NCBI RefSeq assembly: GCF_024868665.1
Contig: NC_079902.1
Span: 20,190,772 to 20,254,771, forward strand
Direction: 5' to 3'
Length of the DNA: 64,000 bases
Origin: Triplophysa rosa
Lineage: Eukaryota; Chordata; Actinopteri; Cypriniformes; Nemacheilidae
In this document: one piece after another, positions 1 through 28,965 of the stretch
Layout: each line of letters opens with the position of its first letter
Numbering within the stretch: the stretch's first letter is position 1
The notes under the pieces: generated by a model
Database searches by the model: none
Seen by the model: the letters and a program-made list of their open reading frames with translations, nothing else
Told to the model about the DNA's origin: nothing
Position numbers and translations under genes: made by a program

Positions 1-205
1 AGCTGGACTGTGGCACTAAAGCGACTATTAATCCTAATTTTTATTTGTCTGTGTTTTAGTAGACACTAAAAGAACCAAATAGATAGGCCTTGTGGATAAT
101 GGTTAGTTTTCTAGATGATGCTTAGTTACAACTTGATTGGCAAATTTATGACAGCTCACGAAAAGGGAAAGAAAGAACGAAAATATACAAGCCCTTTAGT
201 TGCAC
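1..205. other. Left-edge sequence downstream of dok3
   Basis: No coding exon is recognisable here. The stretch lies beyond the most likely dok3 polyadenylation signal on the minus strand. A plus-strand AATAAA at about 286-291 followed by a T/G-rich stretch could mark the 3' end of an unseen convergent gene, but this rests on one hexamer only. Confidence 0.3.
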
Positions 206-211
206 TTTATT
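206..211 (-). terminator. dok3: Candidate polyadenylation signal of dok3
   Basis: The plus strand reads TTTATT, which is AATAAA on the minus strand, about 545 bases downstream of the dok3 stop codon. It gives a 3'UTR of plausible size. The hexamer is frequent in AT-rich DNA, so the assignment is tentative. Confidence 0.4.
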
Positions 212-518
212 GACAGATCCTTGCCTGACATGTAGTAACAGACGTTGTGCTATTTATCTGTGATTTTTTATAATATCAAAATGTTTAATAAAGATGTTTT
301 TCATACATTTCTTTGATTTGTTCTTTTGGCTCAAAATAATCGGAAACATTCTAAAAATGACCTGTTCAACAGTTCAGTTCAGCACTGGATTATTTTTATG
401 AGAATAATATATAGAGATGCTTTTTAGAATAGACAACTTGCAAAGCATGCACAATAATTTACATAAAGAAAACATTATCTGTGTATTGAATCTATTTTTT
501 TATTTTATTATTATGTAC

Positions 519-653
519 ACAGCAAAATCGCCAGTGTTAAAAAGGGTCAAATTAACTCTCACAGTGTTTAAATAATCCACACTTTGAGAGTGTGGATTAT
601 ATATACACCGTGAGTGTTAATTTGACCTTTTTTAACACTGGCGATTTTACTGT
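519..653. repeat. Fold-back MITE, near-perfect 135-bp palindrome
   Basis: The left arm begins ACAGCAAAATCGCCAGTG and the right arm ends with its near-perfect reverse complement (CACTGGCGATTTTACTGT). The arms pair over almost the whole length, including an inner ATAATCCACACT stem. This is the structure of a non-autonomous inverted-repeat transposon; no ORF is present. It lies about 100 bases after the dok3 stop codon, so it is probably transcribed in the dok3 3'UTR. Confidence 0.85.
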
Positions 654-754
654 GAAATGTATAACCGGCTAAAGGAAAAATGATCAAGTTTTAAAATGTA
701 CATCTATGAATTCAACCAAAGCCCCGCCCACAACAGCAGACATAAAAAGGTTAA

Positions 755-3700
755 TCAGTCATCTGTCTTGTCTGTTCTTTCTAAATGATCTGAACTTCCT
801 CCGTGTGATCTGGGAAGAGAAGAAGGTGATATTTTAGAGAGATCTTTAAACAAGATGTTAGAGAGAGTCTGTTTAAAGTCAGCAGGGATTTCTGTGGAAA
901 TCTGCTGGTCAATATTTGGCTGCTCTTGATCACCACCCTCCTCACTTTGGTTAGTCTCACTCTTGGCTGCAAAATTTAATGTGCTGTATACGACTTCAGC
1001 AGTGTTTTTTTCCAGTTCAGCAGTGGTTTTAGCCATCCAGTTTATGTAGGGATTGTCCTCCTCTTCGTTCTCAGAAGGTTCTTGTAATGAATTCTTCTCT
1101 CGATACATGCTCACATCTGTGTAGTCATTGATGTGAACTAGGCTAGGAGGTGTTGGAGCTCTCGGGAGATTCATTCTTGATCTAGGCTTTGGTTCTAGTA
1201 ATAGGCTGGCATACAAGACATCATCTGGGATGCTCGGAGGGCTTCTGATGGAAGGATGACCTGGTAAAGAGATGTTTTGGCGTGGTACTATCACACGGGG
1301 TGGTGGTGTAGGGACTGGTGGAGAAGGGCTGGAATGTGTCGCTTCCCTGTTTGTCGGTTGCCTGTGTGTCAAACTGACCGGAGGAGGATTATTTACCTTA
1401 GGCCTGTCCTTAGGTCTATCTTGTGTTTTGGGTTTGGGAGTTGGGGGCTGAGAATCTTTTTGGAGAGGGGTGGATGGTGCCGGAAGATCTGGAGCACTGT
1501 GATGCGCGAGAACTTCCTCAATGGCTTTGTGTATTTGCTGGCTGTGTTTGCGCTGCACCGCCAGGCGGGGTCGGTCCTGAGTCATTTTAATTGGAGGAGG
1601 TTTTTTCACCTTAGATCTGTTCTGTGTTTGACTATCTGAGGAGAGGGGCTGGGATGCAAACTCTTGTGGCTGAGAAGTGGCTTCTGCCAGCATGTCCTGG
1701 ACGTTCTGGTGCATGATGGCCTCTTCAATGGCCCGGTGTATTTGTGAACCCTGATTGGACAAAAAAATGAAATGACCCTCGCCCGTGTGACAGCGACGAC
1801 CTGCCTCGAACATAATCCCTCCCTGGAAAGATATCAATAGTGAATAAATTGAGCAATTATTATATTCTATCATGAGAATTAACCACCTATACCTTAAAGG
1901 GACAGTTCACCCCAAAAGAAAATTATTTAATTATTTATGTGGAACACAAAGGAGGATATTTTTAAAAATGTCTCAGTGGTTTTGTGTTCATACAATGGAA
2001 GTCAATGGGGGCCAATGGTGCTTGGTTTCCAACATTCTTCAAAATATCTTCTTTTGTGTCTTGCCGAAAAAAAGAAAGCAATACGTGTTTGGAATGACAC
2101 AAGGGTGAATAAATAATTTCTGGCCGAACTATCCCTTTAATAATTCCCAATTCATCAAAAGGATTTCCATTAACCCAATAATATACGCAATAGGTTAGAA
2201 GTTCAAAATTTCAACCATCTTTCTGTATAATTCATTGCTTTATCAAAAAATGGTTTTATATTAATATAATATTATATTTTAATATATACTATCACATTAT
2301 ATTAATATTTTAATTTGGCATATTATTAATTCCTCAGGGAATCACCTTGACTTGACCAAATCTTCTGAGGAGTCTATAGGGCCAGTGATACATGGTTTGT
2401 CCTGTCTTGAGGTACAACAGAGCAATAGAATCTTTCTCAACAGAGAACAGGTACGGGCCAGACATCCTGCACCTCTGAGACGCGTGTGTGCTCTGTACCG
2501 TTACCTGGAACTGACCTGAGGGTTGAATTAACAAATACATTACACCAGAGGCTCTCTGAAACAAGCGTCGATCTGTAAGGTTAGATCTATTGAATTTAAC
2601 CTGAGATAGGAGTGTCACAATATCAGATTTTCATTACACGTACTTAGATTTCACTATGGACTCCTTGCACGTAGCCTCGTGACGTACTTCCAACTTGAAA
2701 TCGTACGGCTCACTAGGTTCCGGTTATATGTATTTGTGTGCCCTAAACGGAGTGTCTATTTACACTGAGTACAATTCGGACGCCTTGTTGGCAGAGGCTA
2801 TTTGCACTAGCTCCGCCCACCAATAAGTGATTGGAATAGAGAAAGTGTAAGAACCAGGCTAATTCAAACAGTGACTCCACTGCTGTAAGGTGTAAAGTCT
2901 GTATAGCTTGGCATGGGAGACCATGGGTTCTAATCCACCTCTCGCTGAAAACGCCCTTTAACCTTTTTATAAAGGCATTTGTTTTCAATAAAATTGATTT
3001 AACACTTACAATTCATTTTTATTCATAAAGTTTAGGTTTAGGGTAAGGTTAGGGGTAGGTGTGGGGCTTTAATATCTCAATAACTTGCCATCCTTTTTAT
3101 AATTTTTTTTTAAATATAATGATTTACACTCTGTTATTATTGCATAATGTTTAATGCACAACAATACTGAGATGCAAATAGTAACGTTAACTGGCACTAT
3201 TTATAAGTAAATACAAATAGCATCTACTATTCTTACTTAATCCAAAGAAAATAGAGCTATTTTCGGCTATTGTAAATAGCATATCGCTAAGAAATGCTGA
3301 TATTTTCACTTAGTTAAAAACAGAACCTACTGCTATTTTAACTTAGTGTAAATAGCATCTGTCGCTATTTACACGTAGTGCAAATAGCCACTGCCTTAAA
3401 ATAATTACTAATAAAATATAAAAAACAGTCAAACTAAATAATGTGTATAATTAATAGTAAATTGTTTTTTTATAACAAAAAATCTCTTTAAAAAAATTAA
3501 GAATAACCATTTGAAATCCTACATTGCAAAAACCCTTAGCTGAATATTAAGAAATATTCTGAGGTTATTCTTGAACTCTGCTTTACATCTTTTCTAGAAA
3601 ATTATGCAATGTTTCTATTTCCTGCATGACTGACCACATTTGCTGCGCATCAACTTTGTCGGCTTTGAAAACAATGCATCAACATCACCATTAGTTTAAG

Positions 3701-5465
3701 CCTAAACGGCGAGCTTTTTCTCAAACTTTCTTACCTGCCCATCAAGCAAATGTATTATGTCTTTATAAAAAATATTCTATAACCGGGTTTCACAGACAAG
3801 GATTATCTTAAACCAGGACTATGCCCTAAGTTAAATTAGGATATTCAAGTCACTTTTTAAATAATGCTTTATAAAAAAACACTACTGATGTGCATCTTGA
3901 GACAAAACAATGGCACTGACATATTTTAAGATATGTTAGGGAAAGTTATTTTCAGTTAAGACTCGGCTCAAACATTCATTTTAGTCTGGAATAGCTTTAA
4001 GCATTGTCTGTGAAACCGGCCCTATAAGGCCTAAACATGTCCATTAGTGCAATGTCTTTTTACTGTATTTGATTGACAGCCCTGAAGATAGGAAAGCATA
4101 AAACATTATGGGTATAATCCAAATGTACAACAGAGTAACTCTGTGTAATCTCTTTTAGGCGTGAAGCAACACGAACATTTCTGATGGTAATAGATAGAGT
4201 AATGGAAATATATGCGCATTAGCACATATCATTTTACGCAACCGCAACAAACATTTGGCAACACCTATTTTAACAGCAGATCATTTTTATCACAGCTCTA
4301 GAATGTTATGTGTTGGCTGTGATGAGTATTTTCAGGCATGTTTCTGAAACAGTCTCACCTACGCCCCAGGTGGAGTACAGTTCATTGTCAGCCAGATGTG
4401 TGAATTTATCTCTCTGGAGTTTTCCGGCAACTTCATCTCCACTGGCCTTCTAAATATAAATATACAGTAAGACAACTGATGGTAAATGAGGCATTTATCT
4501 TTATAATGTCAGTTTTCTTCGAAAAAAGATCAAGAGGTCTTGTGTAAATTGTAATGAGTTGTTATCAGCACTTCCTCTGTCAAGATGTCGAAAATACAAC
4601 ATTCTGATCAGCCACTTATGTCAAACCTACAATGCAAAATCAGTCCTACCTGAAAAGCCAGCTGGCACAGAACAGACATCCAGTCCTCACGGGTGGGAGT
4701 AGCGATGGTGTAGGTGCAAGTTATGGTGTTTAAAAAGAAGGCAGAGCAATCTGTAGGACAGCTCTCTCCAGGAGCCGGGGTGATGCTCAGACAGTCCGAC
4801 AGACGGATCACCCGTTTGTCCATCTTCTTGAGCCCGGCAGGCCTGGCAGTGCCCGAACCCAACAGCCCCCGTCCATCACGCATGTCGTACAACTCCATCC
4901 GACCGATTCCTGTAGGGCTGGGCTCAAAGACAATCAACCATGTCATCCTCCATATCTTCTGCAGGAACAAGAGGAAAATGAATTCAACTGTGGGAGGATA
5001 ATAACATCAAATTGTCTGGTTTTGTATGCCTCCACTGGGACTGGTTAGAAATCTAGAAGTGCATGCTGGAGGGGGCAGAAGTTCTGAAACTTGCCGTCGA
5101 TTTATCTCCCATGCATGATTTATGGCTGTTTCACATTTCTATGAAAATGGAAGCACCTCCGGTGGTTAACCAACAGTCGCTTTCCTTCTTATATTAATTA
5201 TGTACAGTAGAGGTTTTCTGACCGCTTGTAATTCTCAAGGCAGGACGTTAATAATTTAGGAAGACTTTCATGCGGTTATAATTATGATTATCAACAGTAT
5301 GTCTTAGATCACTGAATGTGACGAATTTAACACAAGCTCGCGGTGAAATTTTTCACATGAAGGCTCTTATTTAAAAAGAACAAAAAGTAAACCAAACATG
5401 AAACTCACCTTCCCAAACTTAACAGCTTGCAAGAAAAGTGGCCCCTCTTTAATGATCACATCCAT
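755..5465 (-). CDS. dok3: Docking protein 3 (Dok3), PH-PTB adaptor
   Basis: Coding exons are 5409-5465, 4650-4958, 4359-4449, 2346-2515 and 755-1822; they join in frame to 564 aa. Dok proteins are membrane-recruited adaptors without enzyme activity; Dok3 inhibits B-cell receptor, Fc-receptor and TLR signalling through SHIP1 and Grb2. An N-terminal PH domain spans about residues 4-120, and an IRS-type PTB domain about 150-250 with the paired arginines R218/R219 (EAGRRC) that in the family hold the NPxpY ligand. The tail is Pro-rich with tyrosines Y413 (VLYASL), Y449, Y468 (YINW, Grb2-type YxN) and Y488 (VVYSTL). The start ATG opens MDVIIKEGPLF, a typical Dok N-terminus. The tail contains an internal duplication and is longer than in human DOK3. 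Choice of Dok3 over Dok1/Dok2 rests on the adjacent ddx41 and the sequence; the domain call is firm. Confidence 0.93.
1380..1760 (-). repeat. dok3: In-frame tandem duplication inside the dok3 last exon
   Basis: Residues 236-286 and 305-357 share the order QIH(R/K)AIEE ... KVxxPPP. The helix motif repeats at an offset of 69 codons and the PPP motif at 71 codons, so the unit is about 210 bp with small in-frame indels. The first copy includes the terminal helix of the PTB domain; the second lies in the linker. The copies are diverged, so the event is not recent. Confidence 0.75.
1894..2140. repeat. MITE, family A (TTAAAGGGATAGTTCACCC termini)
   Basis: It begins TTAAAGGGACAGTTCACC and ends GAACTATCCCTTTAA, which are inverted repeats. 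The interior carries the usual family A landmarks (ATACAATGGAAGTCAATGGG, AACATTCTTCAAAATATCTT). It lies in the last dok3 intron and contains no real coding sequence. Confidence 0.85.
2745..3400. repeat. Intronic cluster of short inverted 'CTATTTACAC' motifs
   Basis: The motif GCTATTT(A/G)CAC or its complement recurs near 2795, 3170, 3212, 3265, 3340, 3363 and 3380 in both orientations, so several small hairpins can form. A degenerate TTTAGG-like run sits at about 3030-3062. It resembles a decayed inverted-repeat element in the dok3 intron; I cannot set exact ends. Confidence 0.45.
3783..4022. repeat. MITE with 'CCGGGTTTCACAGACAAGG' termini
   Basis: The left end CCGGGTTTCACAGACAAGG is mirrored by GCATTGTCTGTGAAACCGGCC at the right end, giving a 240-bp element without coding capacity. 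The type is widespread in fish genomes. It lies in a dok3 intron. Confidence 0.8.
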
Positions 5466-6065
5466 TGTGCTTGCTTGTTTCTGAGAGCCGATTAAAATAG
5501 TTCCTCTGTTTAAAAGAAGTAGAGACGAAGGGGGTGGAGATGCACGATGATAATTCTTATATTAGAACGTAACTTCCTTTGCAGTGGGTGTCATTTGACT
5601 AAAAATGAACCTGGTTTTCTACAAACCCAGAATACTTCAAAACCGATGCTTTTCTGTATCCTTCAGTTTGTTCATAAATAGAATTGTAAAAATTAGAGAT
5701 ATAATCTCAGACAAGATTTTTATTGTGGTTCAAATAAAAAACAAACAAAGCACAGGCGTTGATGTTCACAGTCACATTTATTTACACGAGATGTTGCAAA
5801 CAAATGTTATTAAAACATGCACGAGTGGGGTATAGACAAACATTGTTTTACATCAGCTGTCTTTAAAACAACCGCTACAATCGTACCTTGAAACTTTCAC
5901 ACAGAAATGTTTTACTTTCATAAAGCAGCACTTCTTACTGCATTTTGTAACAACAACCATCAAAAAACAATTTCACTGAAATCAATGCAAATAGAGTTTC
6001 AAGAATAATACACTTTGTACAAAATAATGAGATGACAGTGGGTAAGAACAGGGATGTAGACAGCA
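5466..6065. other. dok3-ddx41 spacer: dok3 5' flank and ddx41 3'UTR
   Basis: About 600 bases separate the dok3 start codon from the ddx41 stop codon, both genes on the minus strand. The right part is ddx41 3'UTR. Minus-strand AATAAA hexamers occur at 5719-5724 and 5777-5782. The dok3 promoter must lie in the left part; no clear TATA box or other core element stands out. Confidence 0.6.
5777..5782 (-). terminator. ddx41: Candidate polyadenylation signal of ddx41
   Basis: AATAAA on the minus strand, about 285 bases past the ddx41 stop codon. A second AATAAA lies at 5719-5724. Either could be used. Confidence 0.5.
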
Positions 6066-12264
<6,199 letters not shown>

Positions 12265-12480
12265 GGTGGTCGAGTCTATTAAATACTTCCCGGGTTATAA
12301 TTTTGCGATGATGCTTAGTACTAAAATGTTACAAATAAATATTAAACTATATTTAAAGTAGCATTGTTTATACTAGCTAGCATGCGACGCTGTTACTGCA
12401 CAACGGAAGCACAACGCGCTGATTACGTACAAGTTACGTAAGTACGGTGGCCCAAAAGGACGAAACCGAACGAAGTGTTT
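12265..12480 (-). promoter_or_regulatory. ddx41: Probable ddx41 promoter with a D-box-like palindrome
   Basis: The 200 bases upstream of the ddx41 ATG include the palindrome TTACGTAA at 12434-12441, the consensus D-box bound by PAR-bZIP factors and NFIL3, a partial ATTACGTA at 12422, and an ETS-like CGGAAG at about 12404. No TATA box is evident. The position suits a proximal promoter; function is inferred from motifs alone. Confidence 0.4.
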
Positions 12481-12566
12481 TGCGAGTATTTAACCTTGAA
12501 AACAAGGCAAACTAGCAACTTTCTGGGTCTCTTTGTCTCCGTTTCTCATTGAAATTTCTTTAATGC

Positions 12567-12600
12567 AACACACACACACACGCACACGCACACGCACACA
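12567..12600. repeat. (CA)n/(CGCA)n microsatellite
   Basis: A run of ACACACAC with interspersed CGCA units, between the ddx41 promoter and the end of the fam193b 3'UTR. Confidence 0.9.
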
Positions 12601-14339
12601 AATATATACACACATTTTGGTGTAATGAAATACAAATATGTGTACGTTTACAAAGCAAACAAAACACGTTTTTTTCAAAACTGTCATGTTTTAATCTTTC
12701 GTCCATGAAAGATTTTCACAGTATCAAAAGTGAATAGTAATAATAATTATAATAATAATAAAAAACAAAATAAAACAGAAAGCCAACATACACTGGCCAA
12801 TAATGGTACAGTATAAATCTACATTCCAACGTTTAATGTTTCTAGTTTAATATAACCTGGATAGAGTCAAAGATGTTGAAAAATATGAAAACAAAACAGG
12901 TTAAAAACTATCATAATTTTCATCTCAATCCTTCAAAGGAAATGTACTTTCAATCACATACCCAGTCCCTAATTAATATAGTTTGGATTTTTACCAGAAG
13001 TGGCCTGACATTCGGGGATACACATGTAGGAAAAAAAACAAATGAAACACAAATGCAAAGCAATGCTAAGGGAAAAGACAAAGCATTACGAGTGCTTGTA
13101 GTACCACTGTGGTATATCTTAAAGCCTCTTAAATCAAAAAAAGAAAAAATGATTGCAAATGTAACAGACATTGAGGGGGGAAATGAAGACAGGTCTGAAC
13201 ATGTTACACCAGTGGAATCAAAAGACACAAGCAAAACAACTGCAAGTGTCTGGACGTATAAAATCAGGTCTGATACCATCATGCATCCGAAACAAGAGTG
13301 ATACTGACTGTACTGAGGTGAACTGCTGGAAAACCAACCACAAACTAAAACTTACAACAACAGCATTGAGAACGTGGTCACAGCACAGAACTATATCCAA
13401 ACCACCACATGGGAGGATCAGCAGGAATATTACCATCAAATTTCAGTCAAGGGAATTTCGCCAACAGCATTCCATACAAAGTGAGAGAACATGGGAGATT
13501 TGTATATTTGTCAGTTGTAGGCATCATGCAATGAAAATCGCAGCTCTTCAAATTTCTTATAGAAAAGTGACACAGTCAACGGATACAGGACTTTAAAATC
13601 AGTTCATTTTAGTGTTGATCCTTTTCTCCAAAATAACAAAGATTCTTTTCACAAGTCATACAGTGTAAGTACCGATCTTGTTCTTGCACATGTGCACAGT
13701 TCACTTTTTGTGCATCTAAACTGTCAGAAGTGCAACCTTACGCAGTCGACTGTGATCATTTCTCCAAATCTGCGTAGCTCACAAAGACGGTGGACAGTTC
13801 TACAAACTAAAACACAACAGTCTCTGGTTTTAACTCCGTTATGAATATCAGACGTAATACAGCAATTAAAAGAGTTTTGTTTAAAAATGTTTTTTTTGCA
13901 TCTATTCTAAAACTACAGTATATTTGTAGGGTGAGTGGTGATGAATTAAAGTGAATTTAAAACAACAGAAACGCCCTCAAAAGCACATTTAAAAAAAGGT
14001 TAATATTCACTGTTGTGAATAAAAACATTTTATTTGTAAAACAACTGTTTACATACTACATATGAAGCATCAAGATGGATTGGATCAGTACCCAAACGAG
14101 TTATGCCGTAACAGGATGCAGATTTTAGGACTGAGGTCAGGACGCTGTGTGATCCCTCACAAACAAAGGTCAAATAAACAGGTTTGATGATTGGTGGTCG
14201 AAATCAAGTTCCCGTGGCTTAGAGGCAAGAAATGGATATGAGAGGAACAACCTTTGAGTCTTAAGTACAGTAACCAAAGGCCAAACTGGTTTTTAGTACA
14301 GTCTTGCTGGGGGGGGGTCTGTTTACCATCACCCATCTG
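12601..14339 (-). other. fam193b: fam193b 3'UTR and spacer to ddx41
   Basis: About 1.7 kb follows the fam193b stop codon. Minus-strand AATAAA occurs at 14029-14034 and ATTAAA at 12690-12695; the second would give a 1.6-kb 3'UTR ending just upstream of the ddx41 promoter. Long plus-strand ORFs around 12873-13596 overlap each other, resemble no known protein and are not called as genes. Confidence 0.5.
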
Positions 14340-21814
<7,475 letters not shown>

Positions 21815-21939
21815 CGTTTTAGTCCGTGTAATGACCTGGTCACCAGGTTGTGTGCAAAACAGTTTCGGTTCTCGCGGGCAGTCGCGAACGCTCTGTGCTC
21901 GTTCTCAAGGCAAGACAACAGTGAATATGGCGGAGTACT

Positions 21940-21940
<1 letters not shown>

Positions 21941-21981
<41 letters not shown>

Positions 21982-21982
21982 C
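21941..21982. repeat. (GCAC)n(AC)n microsatellite upstream of fam193b
   Basis: A run of GCAC units passes into AC units about 130 bases upstream of the fam193b start codon. The alternating purine-pyrimidine run could adopt Z-DNA and lies in the promoter or 5'UTR region. Confidence 0.9.
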
Positions 21983-23740
21983 GGTCGAGCAGCAGGTTCA
22001 GGGGTCACACGTACTGATGGCAAACGGCTTCATGAAGGTTGAGATACACACATGGCTCCATGTTTAGTGAGGGCAAGATTTCCAGGTAACAGAGTGCAGT
22101 CGGTCAAACTACAGTACTGCAGGATTGAAGGAGAAACATCAACATAGTAAACACGTGGAAGTTAAATGCATAAAACATGTAAATACGTATTAATGGTAAC
22201 GCATGTCATTTCTTCACAGTTTTAAAAAAACTACCATGGTTTATGTGCTGTGTTTTAATTTAAGGTCTTTAACATTAGAAATCAAATATTTAGTACATTA
22301 AAATCATCAATGTTTCTTGTTCTGTAGATTATGTTCATGTTTACACAATGTTAAATTGTGTATACACTTGCGGGAAAAAAATAAGAGACTATTCCAAATT
22401 TTGGATTTAATCATTTAATCTAGAATGTATTGTGGCCATTATTCCAGTCCAGTGTCTGTTGAATTTCAACAAAATCAAACCACAGGAGTGACAAAGTCCT
22501 CCAACAGCAATACGAAATCATGACTAGATGCATAAAAATTGTGATAACAATCGAGGTTATCACATAAAAAAGAATTGTTTAACTTTTCCTAAATACATGT
22601 AGAAATATTACTGTTGTTGTATTGCTTAAAAGTGAATATTAACTTATTTGCAGTGTTTGAGGTCTGAAAAAATACAGAGCATGTTTTCTGTTATTTTGAC
22701 CTGTTTCTCCTGTTTTTATTTTCTGCAATTAAATGCAAATAGAAACAATATTTTTATTTGAAATTTGGGAGAAATACTGTTAGCATTTCACAGAATAAAA
22801 CAAAAATAACCATTTGACCTAAATGCATACCTATAGTAAATTCAGAAAAACTGAAAATAATTTAGACACTATCCACACTGACAACAATAATTCACATACA
22901 GATGTGCCCTAAAATTCATTTTTGAAGGAAAAAGACACCTCAATATTTAGAAATGTATTTTTATTTTAGAGTGGAGAAATATGAATAGCTCATGATGAAT
23001 ACAGTGAACACAAATATTTCAGTCTTGACTGGTTTTTTGGCAGTGATTAGAAAGAAAGAAAGATATTGAATTTGAAAAGAATGTATTTCACAGAATGTGT
23101 ATTTTGAATTGTGTTCATGTATTTCTTGCCATCAGCACCTGACCTGTAATACCAATGTCTGAAGATTCAAGAACTGGAAATGTCAGACTTTATCAGCTCT
23201 AAAACAAGATGACAATGCCATTTCAGAGATGCACTATTTTATAAAAACAGGACAAATTTTGCTCTTGATTTTCTGTAAAAATTACATTGTGCTCCAAAAT
23301 TGATGACGTTTGTGAAACAAACCCATGGATTGCAACAGTTTGTAATCTGTTCAGGAAATACACAACGGTTAAAAATATCAATACATCTTGGTGCTTGCAC
23401 ATTAATTTAACCTATAATTCAAAACACAGTATTTTTTAAGAAAACCTTAATGTTTTGAGTGAATTCATTTTTGGAGGCACATCTTTGTCTCGTGTTCAGT
23501 CTCGATCATGATACACGTAATCAAAGGCAGTAAGGTCAGCAAGACGAGGGTTTGTATGGGTTGTGTACAAGTGTACAATGGCTTTATGTGAGTACTGAGG
23601 TGAAACCAGATATACAAACGCTGCCTCTCTTTGTTAGCACCAGGATTTTAGTTTGAGTTGCTGCATAAAAATCACGGCCATCATATTTATCCTTTTTTGT
23701 CATCAGACTTTCAAAACGCCACAATTCATGCCCTTGGCTA
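21983..23740. other. fam193b-abhd18 spacer and abhd18 3'UTR
   Basis: About 1.76 kb between fam193b upstream DNA and the abhd18 stop codon. The part nearest 23740 is abhd18 3'UTR. At about 22362-23390 the AT-rich sequence, opening TTGCGGGAAAAAAATAAGAG, looks like a decayed non-autonomous transposon, but I could not find matching ends. No gene is visible. Confidence 0.45.

Positions 23741-28965
<5,225 letters not shown>

Noticed and set aside
3030..3062. Telomere-like TTTAGGGT run
   Set aside because: Only a few degenerate units are present; this word occurs commonly in dispersed fish repeats and is not an interstitial telomere.
12873..13596. Two overlapping plus-strand ORFs of about 140 codons downstream of fam193b
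   Set aside because: They overlap in different frames, have no recognisable domain, and lie antisense in the probable fam193b 3'UTR.
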